Below, piece after piece: positions 27,055 to 35,021 of a DNA stretch of 64,000 bases. Position 1 is the first letter of the stretch; each line of letters begins with the position of its first letter. The DNA is taken from assembly GCF_013149805.1 (NCBI RefSeq), contig NZ_JABEZT010000003.1, forward strand, positions 577,347 through 641,346. Reading direction: 5' to 3'. The notes beneath the pieces were generated by a model. It was not told the origin of the DNA and did no database searches. It saw only the letters and a program-made list of their open reading frames with translations. The translations under genes and the position numbers were made by a program. This DNA comes from Isoptericola chiayiensis (GTDB taxonomy: Bacteria > Actinomycetota > Actinomycetes > Actinomycetales > Cellulomonadaceae).

Positions 27055-28037
27055 CAGAAGGACGCCTCGTCGTCCGAGCGACGCGTGCCGGCGGTGGCGT
27101 CGGCGTCGGCCGCGTCGGCGGCACGGCGACGGCGCACGACGGCGACGATCACGAAGACGCCGAGACCGACGACCAGCGCGACCGCGGCGGCGATCCACAG
27201 CCACACGTCGCCGTACCGGTCGACGTAGTCGGGCTCGAACGCCCCGATCGTGGAGATGCCGCCCTCGCGGCCGACGAACTCCTCCCACTGGGACAGCAGG
27301 GCCAGCGCCGCGGCGGCGACCAGCGCCAGCACCGCGACCGGCCAGAAGCGCGTCCCCTTCGGTCCGGTCGGGCGCGGCGGGTGCTCCGGGTCGCGCGGAC
27401 GCAGCCCCATGATCGGCTCGAGCTTGCCGTACAGGCGCGGGGTCAGCCACAGCGCCGGCAGGGCGCCGAACAGGATGCCGGAGAACACCACGGTCACGAC
27501 GATGTCCAGACCCTCGGCGACGAGGAACGCCCCCACCAGGCCGTCCGCCTCCTCGAGGGTCTCGGGGTCGATCCCGATGAGGACCTTGGTGATGTCGACG
27601 ATGCCGCCGGAGACCTTGTCGACCAGCACCATGACGATCGGCGCCAGGGCGACCTGGACCCGGTTGAGCGGGTTGCGCACCAGGCAGCCGGCGACGTAGA
27701 TCGCCAGGGCCGTCTGCAGGAACCCTTCGAGCTCGCCGAACCCGGAGAAGTCGCCGAGCAGCATGTCGGAGAAGACGAGCTCGCCGAGCGGCGCGCCGAT
27801 CGCGACCCAGAACGGGTTCAGCAGCGCGGCGAGCACCACGGCGATGAAGGAGAAGTAGGAGACGCCCAGCTCGAGCGGCCCCACCTGGAACTCCGGCACC
27901 ACGCTGGCGACGATGTCGCCCACGCCGTACAGGGTCATGGACAGCACGAGGATCATGAGCTTCTGCGAACCGGACAACGGACGAGGGTCGGCGAGCCGGG
28001 TGCGGGGCGCACCCGCCGCGGTGACGTCGCTGGACAT
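27054..28037 (-). CDS. ECF transporter substrate-binding-like membrane component
   Basis: A 327-residue membrane protein between the tandem-HAD gene and EcfA. About six hydrophobic helices span residues 28-205, then a polar loop, two more helices (about 225-245 and 275-300) and a basic tail. It is longer than typical S components (about 180-200 residues) because of the extra C-terminal membrane unit. Position and topology make it the substrate-specificity subunit; I cannot name the substrate. GGAAGG 7 bases upstream supports the ATG. Confidence 0.75.
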   Translation of the reverse strand: MSSDVTAAGAPRTRLADPRPLSGSQKLMILVLSMTLYGVGDIVASVVPEFQVGPLELGVSYFSFIAVVLAALLNPFWVAIGAPLGELVFSDMLLGDFSGFGELEGFLQTALAIYVAGCLVRNPLNRVQVALAPIVMVLVDKVSGGIVDITKVLIGIDPETLEEADGLVGAFLVAEGLDIVVTVVFSGILFGALPALWLTPRLYGKLEPIMGLRPRDPEHPPRPTGPKGTRFWPVAVLALVAAAALALLSQWEEFVGREGGISTIGAFEPDYVDRYGDVWLWIAAAVALVVGLGVFVIVAVVRRRRAADAADADATAGTRRSDDEASF

Positions 28038-28077
28038 GAGGACCTTCCTGGAGGGTTTCGTCTCGGTACTGCTCGGG

Positions 28078-29796
28078 CTACCGGCGGGTGCCGGCGGGGG
28101 TTCCCTGCACGACGTCGACGCGTACGCCCAGCAGGGCGGCGACGTCGGTCATGGTGTCGAGCAGGTGGTCGGGGGTGTGGGGGCCGTCCGCGGGCAGGGC
28201 GTCGAGCGCGTCGTCGTCCGTGGAGCCCCCGCGCACGAGCACCGTGGTCCCGACGCCGGCCGCGCGGGCCGCGGCGACGTCGCGCTGCGGCTTGTCGCCG
28301 ACGAACACGGCGCTCGCGGCCTCGGCGCCGAGTGCGGTCAGGGCGGTGCGCACGGTGGTGGGGTCGGGCTTGCGGCGGCCGAGCTCGTCGGAGTAGACGT
28401 GCGCGCCGATCAGGTCGTCCAGGCCTGCCTCGACCAGCTCCTCGCGCACGGCGCGTCCGCAGACGGTGTTGGAGACGACCGCCACGGGGACGCCGGCGTC
28501 GCGGGTGGTGACGAGCAGCTCGCGCACGCCGGGCCGGACGGTGGGGACGGACTTGGTGCGGGCGTAGCCGACCATGAGGGCGTGGGCCTCGGCGCGCAGC
28601 CAGTGGCGGACGCCGGGGCCGTGGTGGGCGAGCTGCGGCCCGACCAGCTCGACCCAGAACGTCGGTGCGTCGATCTCGGGGACGGTGGTGCCGTCGTCGG
28701 ACGCCGTGCCCGCCTCGTGCGCCGCCTTCCACCGCTTGTGCGCGGCGCGGGCGACAGTGAGGACCTCGAGGGCGTCGTCGGTGCCGGTCGGGTAGCCGGC
28801 GGCGGTGAGCCGGGTGGCGAGCTCGGTCGCGAAGCCGCGGCGGACGGCCTGGTCGGCGCGGGACGTGGCGATGACGCCGCCGTGGTCGAGCAGGAGGGCG
28901 CTGACTCCTGTGCGGTCCCGGGCCGGGGCGCGGTCCGGGACGGCCGCCGCAGGCACGTCCGTGGACGACGACGGTGCGGCGTCGCGCAGGAGGTCGACGA
29001 GGCCGCGGGGGTCGTCGAGGACGACGTCGGGCCGGTCGGCCACCGGGAACGGCACCCGGTCGGTGTGGTGGTCGCGGGTCAGCACGAGGCCGCCGACGTC
29101 GGCACGCCGGCCGGCCAGGACGTCGCGGTCGTAGGTGTCGCCGACGTACCAGCACCGCGCGGGCTCGGTGCCCAGCGCGCGAGCGGCGAGGTCGATCATG
29201 CCGGGGTGGGGCTTGCGGATGCCGACCTCGTCGGAGTACACCTGCACGGCGAAGGCGTCGGCGACGCCGTGCTCGGCGAGGATCGCGCGGTGCGCGCGGC
29301 CGGAGTGGGCGTTGGAGACGATGCCGAGCGGCACGCCGAGCGTGGCGGCGAGGTCGATCAGCTCGCCGATCCCGGGGCGCAGGTGGTGGTCCGTGAGCGT
29401 GCGGGTCAGGGTCTCCTGCAGGGCGCCGGCCGACCCGGCGAGGACCTCGCGCTCGGCGGCGGTCAGCGGGGAGCCGTAGAACTCGCGCCAGATGGTGCGG
29501 TGGTCGAGCTCGGTCGGGGCGAGGCGTCGCGACGACGCGTTCTTCCAGTCCTTGAGGGCCTTCTTGCCGCCGCGCAGGACCGGGACGAGCTCGGCCGGGG
29601 TGCGCTCGTGCCCGGCGCGGGCGAGCACCTCGGCGACGTGGTCGGCCATCCGCTCCAGGCCGTCCGGGCGTTGCCGCGTGGTGACGACGACGCCGCCGAA
29701 GTCGAGCAGCAGCGCGGCGGGCCGCGTCCGCAGGGCGGTGGTGCCGCCGTCGGCGGTACGGGGTGCTGGTGCGCTGGGGCTCGGGGCGATGGTCAC
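28078..29796 (-). CDS. tandem HAD-superfamily hydrolase (two fused domains)
   Basis: A 572-residue protein made of two related HAD domains, about residues 25-270 and 300-555. Motif I is LLLDFGGVV in the first and LLLDHGGVI in the second; motif II IVSNAHSG and VVSNTVCG; motif III lysine YSDEVGIRKPHP and YSDELGRRKPDP; motif IV GDTYDRDV and GDKPQRDV. The usual second Asp of motif I is Gly in both, as in YihX-like sugar phosphatases. It heads the ECF operon (40 bases before EcfS), suggesting it acts on the imported compound or its phosphate ester. A -10-like TAGCGT 7 bases before the GTG suggests leaderless translation. Confidence 0.85.
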   Translation of the reverse strand: MTIAPSPSAPAPRTADGGTTALRTRPAALLLDFGGVVVTTRQRPDGLERMADHVAEVLARAGHERTPAELVPVLRGGKKALKDWKNASSRRLAPTELDHRTIWREFYGSPLTAAEREVLAGSAGALQETLTRTLTDHHLRPGIGELIDLAATLGVPLGIVSNAHSGRAHRAILAEHGVADAFAVQVYSDEVGIRKPHPGMIDLAARALGTEPARCWYVGDTYDRDVLAGRRADVGGLVLTRDHHTDRVPFPVADRPDVVLDDPRGLVDLLRDAAPSSSTDVPAAAVPDRAPARDRTGVSALLLDHGGVIATSRADQAVRRGFATELATRLTAAGYPTGTDDALEVLTVARAAHKRWKAAHEAGTASDDGTTVPEIDAPTFWVELVGPQLAHHGPGVRHWLRAEAHALMVGYARTKSVPTVRPGVRELLVTTRDAGVPVAVVSNTVCGRAVREELVEAGLDDLIGAHVYSDELGRRKPDPTTVRTALTALGAEAASAVFVGDKPQRDVAAARAAGVGTTVLVRGGSTDDDALDALPADGPHTPDHLLDTMTDVAALLGVRVDVVQGTPAGTRR

Positions 29797-29871
29797 GGCG
29801 GCGACGCTAGGGAGGCGCGACGACGCCGCGGCGTCGCTGCGGTGGCCGGTCGGTGAACGCGACCCGAACTT

Positions 29872-29885
29872 CTGGAACGTTCCAG
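29872..29885. promoter_or_regulatory. LacI-family operator candidate
   Basis: CTGGAACGTTCCAG is a perfect 14-bp palindrome with the central CG typical of LacI/GalR operators. It lies between the divergent LacI-type regulator gene and the HAD-ECF operon, so it could control both. Binding by this regulator is inferred from position and form. Confidence 0.6.
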
Positions 29886-29961
29886 TTCATGAGCCGGACG
29901 CCGGTTCCCTTGGCGGGCCGACGTCGTCGCGCACCCGTCGGCCACGGTGCAGGATGGACCG

Positions 29962-30939
29962 GTGCCCGCCGTTCGCCGTCCCCGCCCCACCCTGCTCGAC
30001 GTCGCCGCCGCGGCCGGGGTGTCCAAGTCGCTCGTGTCCCTCGCCCTGCGCGGCGACCCCGGCGTCTCGGAGCGGACGCGCGAACGCATCCTCGCCGTCG
30101 CCGACCAGGTCGGCTACCGCCCCTCGCTCAGCGCCCGCACCCTCAAGCAGGGTCGCTCCATGCTGGTCGGGGTGGTCATCTCCAGCCTCGCCAACCCGTA
30201 CCACACCGAGATCGTCGCCTCCGTCGAGGACGCCGCCGAGGCGCAAGGGCTCTCGGTGGTGCTCGCCCACGGGTCGCGGGAACGACACCGGCTCGCCGAC
30301 CGCGTCCAGCAGCTCGGGGACCTCGGCGTCGACGGGCTCGTCGTCGTCTCCTCCTGGGTGCCGGCCGAGGTGCTCACCACCGCCGCGCGCCGGGCCCCCG
30401 TGGTCATGGTCGGGCGCACGGCCGAACCCGTGCCCGGCATCGACTCGGTGAACAACGACGACGAGCACGGCGCCGCGCTCGTCGTCCGGCACCTCGCCGC
30501 GCAGGGCCACGAGCGGATCGCGCACGTCAACGGCTCACGGCGGCCGGCCGGGACGGCCCGACGGCGCGGCTACGAGGACGCGATGGCCGCCGTCGGGCTC
30601 GAAAGTCACGTCCGGACCGTCGAGCCCGACGGCGTCGCGGAGCTCCTGGCCGGGCCGGGGCGACCCACCGCCGTGTTCGCCCGCAACGACGTCGAGGCGT
30701 GCGACGTGCTCGACCACGCGCTCGACGCCGGGCTCGCCGTGCCCGCCGACCTCGCCGTCGTCGGCTACGACGACACGATGTTGGCCCGCCGTGCGCGGCC
30801 CCGTCTCACCACGGTGCAGCAGCAGCGCGAGGTCATGGGCACCCGGGCGGTCGAGCTGCTCACGGGGCGGCTCGGCGGACGCGCCGACGACGTGCACGAG
30901 GTGCTCGAACCCCGGCTCGTGGTGCGCGCGTCTGGCTGA
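29962..30939 (+). CDS. LacI-family transcriptional regulator
   Basis: A 325-residue repressor. An N-terminal helix-turn-helix (TLLDVAAAAGVSKSLVSLALRG, about residues 10-32) with the hinge region SARTLKQGRS precedes a periplasmic-binding-protein-like effector domain (VGVVISSLANPYHTEIV near 60 onward). The GTG at 29962 is chosen because AGGA lies 7 bases upstream. Divergent from the tandem-HAD/ECF operon with a palindromic operator between them, so it is probably its local regulator; the effector is probably a sugar or related metabolite. Confidence 0.92.
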   Translation: MPAVRRPRPTLLDVAAAAGVSKSLVSLALRGDPGVSERTRERILAVADQVGYRPSLSARTLKQGRSMLVGVVISSLANPYHTEIVASVEDAAEAQGLSVVLAHGSRERHRLADRVQQLGDLGVDGLVVVSSWVPAEVLTTAARRAPVVMVGRTAEPVPGIDSVNNDDEHGAALVVRHLAAQGHERIAHVNGSRRPAGTARRRGYEDAMAAVGLESHVRTVEPDGVAELLAGPGRPTAVFARNDVEACDVLDHALDAGLAVPADLAVVGYDDTMLARRARPRLTTVQQQREVMGTRAVELLTGRLGGRADDVHEVLEPRLVVRASG

Positions 30940-31013
30940 GCGTCGGGCTGAGGTGAGAGTCCGGAGTGCAGGAGCCAGGACGGTGGCTCTGCCTGGCCCG
31001 GCACATCACCCTG

Positions 31014-31049
31014 TTGACGGAAGACTTCGTCAAGACGAAACTGTCTGTC
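31014..31049 (+). promoter_or_regulatory. promoter and overlapping operator of the HTH gene
   Basis: TTGACG (31014-31019) and GAAACT (31037-31042) are spaced 17 bp. Between them, TTCGTC-AA-GACGAA (31026-31039) is a perfect inverted repeat. The predicted start of transcription falls at the ATG (31050), so the mRNA is probably leaderless and autoregulated. Confidence 0.55.
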
Positions 31050-31715
31050 ATGGGTGGTCTGCTCACGGTCTCGGACGCGGCCGGACGGCTGAGCGTCTCG
31101 GTCCGTCAGGTGCAGCACCTCGTCGCCCGCGGCGAGCTGCGCAAGATAGCCCGCGGCCTGGTCGACGAGACGTCGGTCGACCGGTATATGGCGGTCCGGT
31201 CCGGGGCCCACACCCGAGCCTGGTCCAGTGGGACCGCATGGGCCGCTGTCTCGCTGCTGTCCGGTCGGGGATCGGGCTGGATCGGGGCCAGCCAGCGGTC
31301 CCGCCTCAGGCAACAACTTCGGCGCAACTCGCCGGAGGTGCTTGTCGTCAGGACACGTGACCGCGCCGCGGTGACGCGCTACCGGGCCCATCCGAGCGTC
31401 GCCCGGCATCTGAGCGACGCCGTCGTCCACCATCAGGAGGCGGAGCAGCGTCTCGGGCTGACGGCTTCGACAGCGCTGGACGGGTACGTCGCCGAGGCCG
31501 ACCTCGGAGGCCTCGTGTCGCAGTACGGGCTGGATCGGGACGACGACGGCGACGTCGTGCTCCGTGCGACGACGATGGACCTCGGCGTCGTGCGTGAGCT
31601 CGCCGAGGGGGACGTGGTGCTGGCGGCACTCGATCTTGCCGAGTCGCTCGACGTCCGAGAACGCCGCGCAGGGCAGCAGGCGTTGGGGCGTGCGCTGGAG
31701 CGGTTCCGTGGCTGA
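31050..31715 (+). CDS. HTH protein, candidate AbiEi-like antitoxin
   Basis: A 221-residue protein. The N-terminus (LLTVSDAAGRLSVSVRQVQHL, about residues 3-25, with ELRKIARG after it) is an excisionase/MerR-like helix-turn-helix. The C-terminal half has an acidic 'DVVLAALDLAESLDVRERRAG' segment (split here for length) reminiscent of antitoxins encoded before nucleotidyltransferase toxins of the AbiE type. The operator-overlapped promoter fits autoregulation. It overlaps a small ORF that may be the remnant of the toxin gene. Family placement is tentative. Confidence 0.6.
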   Translation: MGGLLTVSDAAGRLSVSVRQVQHLVARGELRKIARGLVDETSVDRYMAVRSGAHTRAWSSGTAWAAVSLLSGRGSGWIGASQRSRLRQQLRRNSPEVLVVRTRDRAAVTRYRAHPSVARHLSDAVVHHQEAEQRLGLTASTALDGYVAEADLGGLVSQYGLDRDDDGDVVLRATTMDLGVVRELAEGDVVLAALDLAESLDVRERRAGQQALGRALERFRG

Positions 31716-31851
31716 CCGCCCGACGTTCGACGTACCGGCCCCGCCGGGAGGCTGGGGGACGACGACGATCAGCGTCCCGTCGGCCGAGGAGCAGCGGAAC
31801 GACGGTCAGGCCGCGCTCCGCATCCTCGCCGCCGGACCGCCGACGACCTGA
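31708..31851 (+). CDS. 47-residue ORF, possible toxin-gene remnant
   Basis: The GTG start overlaps the HTH gene's last codons, a coupled arrangement. The peptide begins ADRPTFDVPAPPGGWGTT and stops after 47 residues with no domain. Such N-termini resemble the start of nucleotidyltransferase partners of AbiEi-like antitoxins, so this may be a truncated toxin. It could equally be spurious. Confidence 0.35.
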   Translation: MADRPTFDVPAPPGGWGTTTISVPSAEEQRNDGQAALRILAAGPPTT

Positions 31852-31860
31852 GCTCCGCGC

Positions 31861-32151
31861 TCAGCTCCGACGCCGCGTGAGCCGGACCGTCACGGTGTCG
31901 CCGACGTCCTTGCCGAGGCGTCTGCGCAGCTTCGCGTTGAGCGACAGCATCAGCTCGCCCCGCCCCGTCGGCATCAGTCCGACGTTCTCGACGGCGACGC
32001 CGTCCACCGTGCCGTCGACGCGGACGGACCGACCGGTGCCGAGCAGCTCGGTCGCCCCCGCGAGCTCGACGCACGGCCAGACCTCCCCGCGGACGTCGAC
32101 GCCGATGGGTGCGGTGAAGCTGTGGTCGATCGCTGTGGGTTCGGCCGTCAT
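31861..32151 (-). CDS. DUF1905 domain protein
   Basis: A 96-residue protein covering most of a DUF1905 barrel: HSFTAPIGVDVRGEVWPCVELAG near the start, SVRVDGTVDG in the middle and MLSLNAKLRRRLGKDVGDTVTV at the end. Such domains are small beta-barrels of unknown biochemical role. The ATG overlaps the stop of the upstream reductase-like gene (ATGA). Confidence 0.82.
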   Translation of the reverse strand: MTAEPTAIDHSFTAPIGVDVRGEVWPCVELAGATELLGTGRSVRVDGTVDGVAVENVGLMPTGRGELMLSLNAKLRRRLGKDVGDTVTVRLTRRRS

Positions 32152-32777
32152 GGGTCTCCTCTGCTCGATGGGTGGTGGACGTCGTAGACCAGGTGCACCG
32201 CCGTCGACGACACCCGTACCTCGCGCTGGACGAGCCCGTGCCGACGTCGTCCCGTGAACAACGGGGTGCCCGCGCCGAGGACGACGGGCGAGACGTGCAG
32301 CTGCAGCACGTCCAGCAGCCCGGCCTCCAGGGCCGACCCGATCGTGGCTCCGCCGCCCATGAGCACCACGTCGGCGCCGCCACCGGCCTGCGCGACGCCC
32401 CGGGCGACGTCGGACGCCTGGGTGACGGCGTCGGCCAGCCCGGTCGTGACGAACCGCCAAAAGGGTAGTCGCGGGGAGACCGGTGGCTCGCGGGTCACGA
32501 CGAAGAAGGCCGGCGTGGCGGCCTCGCGCGCCCCGTACCCGAGCTCCTCCGTCCAACCCTGCGGGCCGTCGACGACGTCGAACAGTCGCCGCCCCAGGAC
32601 CACGGCACCGCTGGCCGCCGTCCCGTCGCGCAGCACCTCGCGGTCGACGGGGTCGTCGCCGAACGCCCAGGCGTGCAGCGCCTCGCCGCCGTCCCCGAGG
32701 CCGTTCTCGGGCCCCGGGTCCGGACCGGTGACGAGCCCGTCGACCGAGATCGAGATGTCTCCGACGATCCTGGTCAT
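32148..32777 (-). CDS. dihydrofolate-reductase-family (RibD C-terminal-like) protein
   Basis: A 209-residue protein with the RibD_C/DHFR-like fold: IVGDISISVDGLVTGPD at the N-terminus, VVLGRRLFD near 70, and GGGADVVLMGGGATIGSALEAGLLD near 135 as the NADPH-binding region. Family members reduce pterin- or flavin-pathway compounds, but many are of unknown substrate. The N-terminal motif supports the ATG at 32777; an ATG at 32810 adds 11 poorly conserved residues. Co-transcribed with the DUF1905 gene. Confidence 0.83.
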   Translation of the reverse strand: MTRIVGDISISVDGLVTGPDPGPENGLGDGGEALHAWAFGDDPVDREVLRDGTAASGAVVLGRRLFDVVDGPQGWTEELGYGAREAATPAFFVVTREPPVSPRLPFWRFVTTGLADAVTQASDVARGVAQAGGGADVVLMGGGATIGSALEAGLLDVLQLHVSPVVLGAGTPLFTGRRRHGLVQREVRVSSTAVHLVYDVHHPSSRGDP

Positions 32778-32831
32778 GTCGTTCGGACGGGCGGGGCCGC
32801 CCGAACTCATCGGTGGCCGTGGGATCCGGGG

Positions 32832-33752
32832 TCACCGCCCGGGCAGCAGGACGTCCGGCGCGGCCTGCTCCGGCGCGCGCAGGTCCGCGAGGTCGGACAG
32901 CTCCGTCAGGTCCAGGTCGAGGGGGCCGACGCCGCCGCGCACGTCGTCGAGCACGGCACGGACGAGCCCGGGCAGGAAGTCGTGCCCCCGCCGCACCGCC
33001 CACGGCACGCCGGCGAGCGTCAGCCACGCCGCGCGCTGCCACGCCGACGGCGGCGGCGGAGGTGCGGGCAGCCGCGCCAGCAAGGCTCCCGTCGAGGTGT
33101 CAGGCGGTGCCGAGCGGACGGCCGACGGTCCCGGCAGTCCGGGCAGCGCGGCAGCGACGGCTCGGACCCCGCCGGCCGCGACGTGCCGGTGCCCGAGCGG
33201 CGACGGGTGCACCCGGTCGACGAACCAGGCTCCGGGCCCGGCGCGGCGGACGGCCTCGCCGACGTCGAGGAGCGCCACGGACGGCCCCCGACCCGTGCGC
33301 TCGCGGGCCGCCGTCGCGCGGACCATGGCGTTGACGGCGTCGATCCGGGCCCGCATGACGCGGCGGACCCGGCCCGGGAACAGCTCGAACAGGCCGACGG
33401 GCGGCAGCGTCGCGAGGACGACGACCGCACCGCGGGCCCGCAGCGTCCGCGTGCACCGCGACAGGTGCCGCCCGACGTCCACCGGGGAGAAGTCGGTGCG
33501 CAGCGCGTCGTTGCCGCCGACGACGAGGGTCGCGACGTCGGCGTCGGCGGCCAGCGCGGCGTCGAGCTGCTCCAAGACCACCGTCTGCGCGCGGGCCCCG
33601 TTGCGGGCGAGGTTCTCGAAGCGGGACGCCCCGGCGAGAGTGGCCAGGTGTGCCGCCCAGCCGGGACCGTGCACCGCCTCCGGGGTGACGGCGTCGCCCA
33701 CGCCCGCCGTGATGGAGTCGCCGAGCGCGACGACGGCAGGCCCGCCGGTCAT
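32832..33752 (-). CDS. SGNH/GDSL-type hydrolase
   Basis: A 306-residue esterase-like protein. Block I ALGDSITAGVGD near residue 12 holds the catalytic Ser, LVVGGNDAL near 105 is block III, and VDRVHPSPLGH near 190 is block V with Asp and His. No signal peptide. The C-terminal ~90 residues are an unassigned extension. Its start overlaps the end of a GT4 glycosyltransferase gene (ATGA), so it may remove an acyl or acetyl group from the product of the glycan cluster. Confidence 0.87.
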   Translation of the reverse strand: MTGGPAVVALGDSITAGVGDAVTPEAVHGPGWAAHLATLAGASRFENLARNGARAQTVVLEQLDAALAADADVATLVVGGNDALRTDFSPVDVGRHLSRCTRTLRARGAVVVLATLPPVGLFELFPGRVRRVMRARIDAVNAMVRATAARERTGRGPSVALLDVGEAVRRAGPGAWFVDRVHPSPLGHRHVAAGGVRAVAAALPGLPGPSAVRSAPPDTSTGALLARLPAPPPPPSAWQRAAWLTLAGVPWAVRRGHDFLPGLVRAVLDDVRGGVGPLDLDLTELSDLADLRAPEQAAPDVLLPGR

Positions 33753-35020
33753 CGCGACCCTCCCGCTGTGGGCATGAAGTCTGCAGGTTCGCACCGCTCC
33801 GGGGCTGCAGATTTCATGCCCACAGCGGTCGGGGTCGGGGTCGGGGTGGCGGGTAACACCGCCGTGCCGTGCAGGGCGAGCATCGCCCGGCCGGTCGCCG
33901 CCCACGGGAACAGCTCGGCGCGCTCGCGCGCGGCGGCCCGCCGCACCCCGACCGGACGTGACAGCACGTCGGCCATCGCCAGGGCCAGCGCCGCGGGCTC
34001 CGGCGCGGCCGCGACCCCCGCGTCACCGACCACCTCGGGCAGCGCGCTCGTCGCCGAGCACACCACCGGCGTGCCCGAGGCCAGAGCCTCCAGCGCCGCC
34101 AGGCCGAATGTCTCGATCGGCCCCGGTGCGACGACGACGTCCGCGCTCGCGAGCAGCGCAGCCACCTCGTCCCGGTCGGGCACGAACCCGCAGAACCGGT
34201 GGTCGACGCCCAGCCGCTCCGCCCGGGCCCGCAGCGCCCGGAGGTCCGGTCCGCCGCCGGCCACGACCAGCCGCACCGGCACCCCCTCGGCCACGAGGTG
34301 CCCGACGGCGTCGATCGCCAGGTCGACACGCTTCTCCCGGGACAGGCGGCTCACCACGAGCACCATCGCCTCGTAGCCCGGGGTGATCCGCCGTCGCACG
34401 TCCAGGTCGAACCTGTCCGGTCCGAACCGCTCGAGGTCCACGCCGAGCGGCACCCGGTGCAGCGGCGGCAGCGGTACCTCGCGCCCCGCGCCCAGCCGTT
34501 CCGCCTCCTCGGCGGCGAACCCCGTGGTGGCCACCAGCCGGTCGAACCGGCCCAGCGTGCGCCGGTTCCACGCGTCGGCCACCGCGGGCGCCAGCCGACG
34601 GCCGACCGGCCCGGGTCGAGCCCCCGACCCGGCGCCCGGCCAGAACGCCGACAGCACGCCGTCGAGCCGTTCGTGCAGCATGAGCAACGACGGCACGCCC
34701 GCCGCGCGCGCCCACAGCCCGACTCCGGTCAGGGAGGCACGGTCGGAGACCTCGACCCGGTCCGGCTCGAGCGACTCCAGGACGGTCCGCACCGACCCCG
34801 GGCGGGTCACCATCCGGTAGCCGGCGACGCCGGGCACGCGGGGTGCCGGGACCTGCACCACGCGCACGTCGCCCTCGCGCCGGTCCTCCGCCGTCGGACC
34901 GGGAACCACCAGGACCGGCTCGTGGCCCGCGGCGAGGTACTCGCGGGACAGGGCGTGCATCGCGGTGCGGATGCCGCCCGAGCGCGGCGCGTACGCGTTG
35001 GCGACGTGCACGATCCGCAT
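33749..35020 (-). CDS. GT4-family glycosyltransferase
   Basis: A 423-residue GT-B enzyme. N-terminal Gly-rich acceptor loop (MRIVHVANAYAPRSGGIRT), VLVVSRLSREKRVDLAIDA near residue 230 as the donor-domain start, and the EX7E-type motif APGPIETFGLAALEAL near 305. It transfers a sugar from a nucleotide donor; the specificity is not visible. The last ~20 residues before GGSR are encoded by a dispersed palindrome and are unlikely to be ancestral protein. One base separates it from the upstream GT4. Confidence 0.9.
   Translation of the reverse strand: MRIVHVANAYAPRSGGIRTAMHALSREYLAAGHEPVLVVPGPTAEDRREGDVRVVQVPAPRVPGVAGYRMVTRPGSVRTVLESLEPDRVEVSDRASLTGVGLWARAAGVPSLLMLHERLDGVLSAFWPGAGSGARPGPVGRRLAPAVADAWNRRTLGRFDRLVATTGFAAEEAERLGAGREVPLPPLHRVPLGVDLERFGPDRFDLDVRRRITPGYEAMVLVVSRLSREKRVDLAIDAVGHLVAEGVPVRLVVAGGGPDLRALRARAERLGVDHRFCGFVPDRDEVAALLASADVVVAPGPIETFGLAALEALASGTPVVCSATSALPEVVGDAGVAAAPEPAALALAMADVLSRPVGVRRAAARERAELFPWAATGRAMLALHGTAVLPATPTPTPTAVGMKSAAPERCEPADFMPTAGGSR
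33763..33828. repeat. TGTGGGCATGA-family palindrome inside a GT4 gene
   Basis: The outer arms CCGCTGTGGGCATGAA and their complement pair exactly; the centre is imperfect. It shares its ends with the palindrome at 24325-24388. It lies inside the 3' end of the glycosyltransferase gene, where it encodes roughly VGMKSAAPERCEPADFMPTA. Confidence 0.8.
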
Positions 35021-35021
35021 C

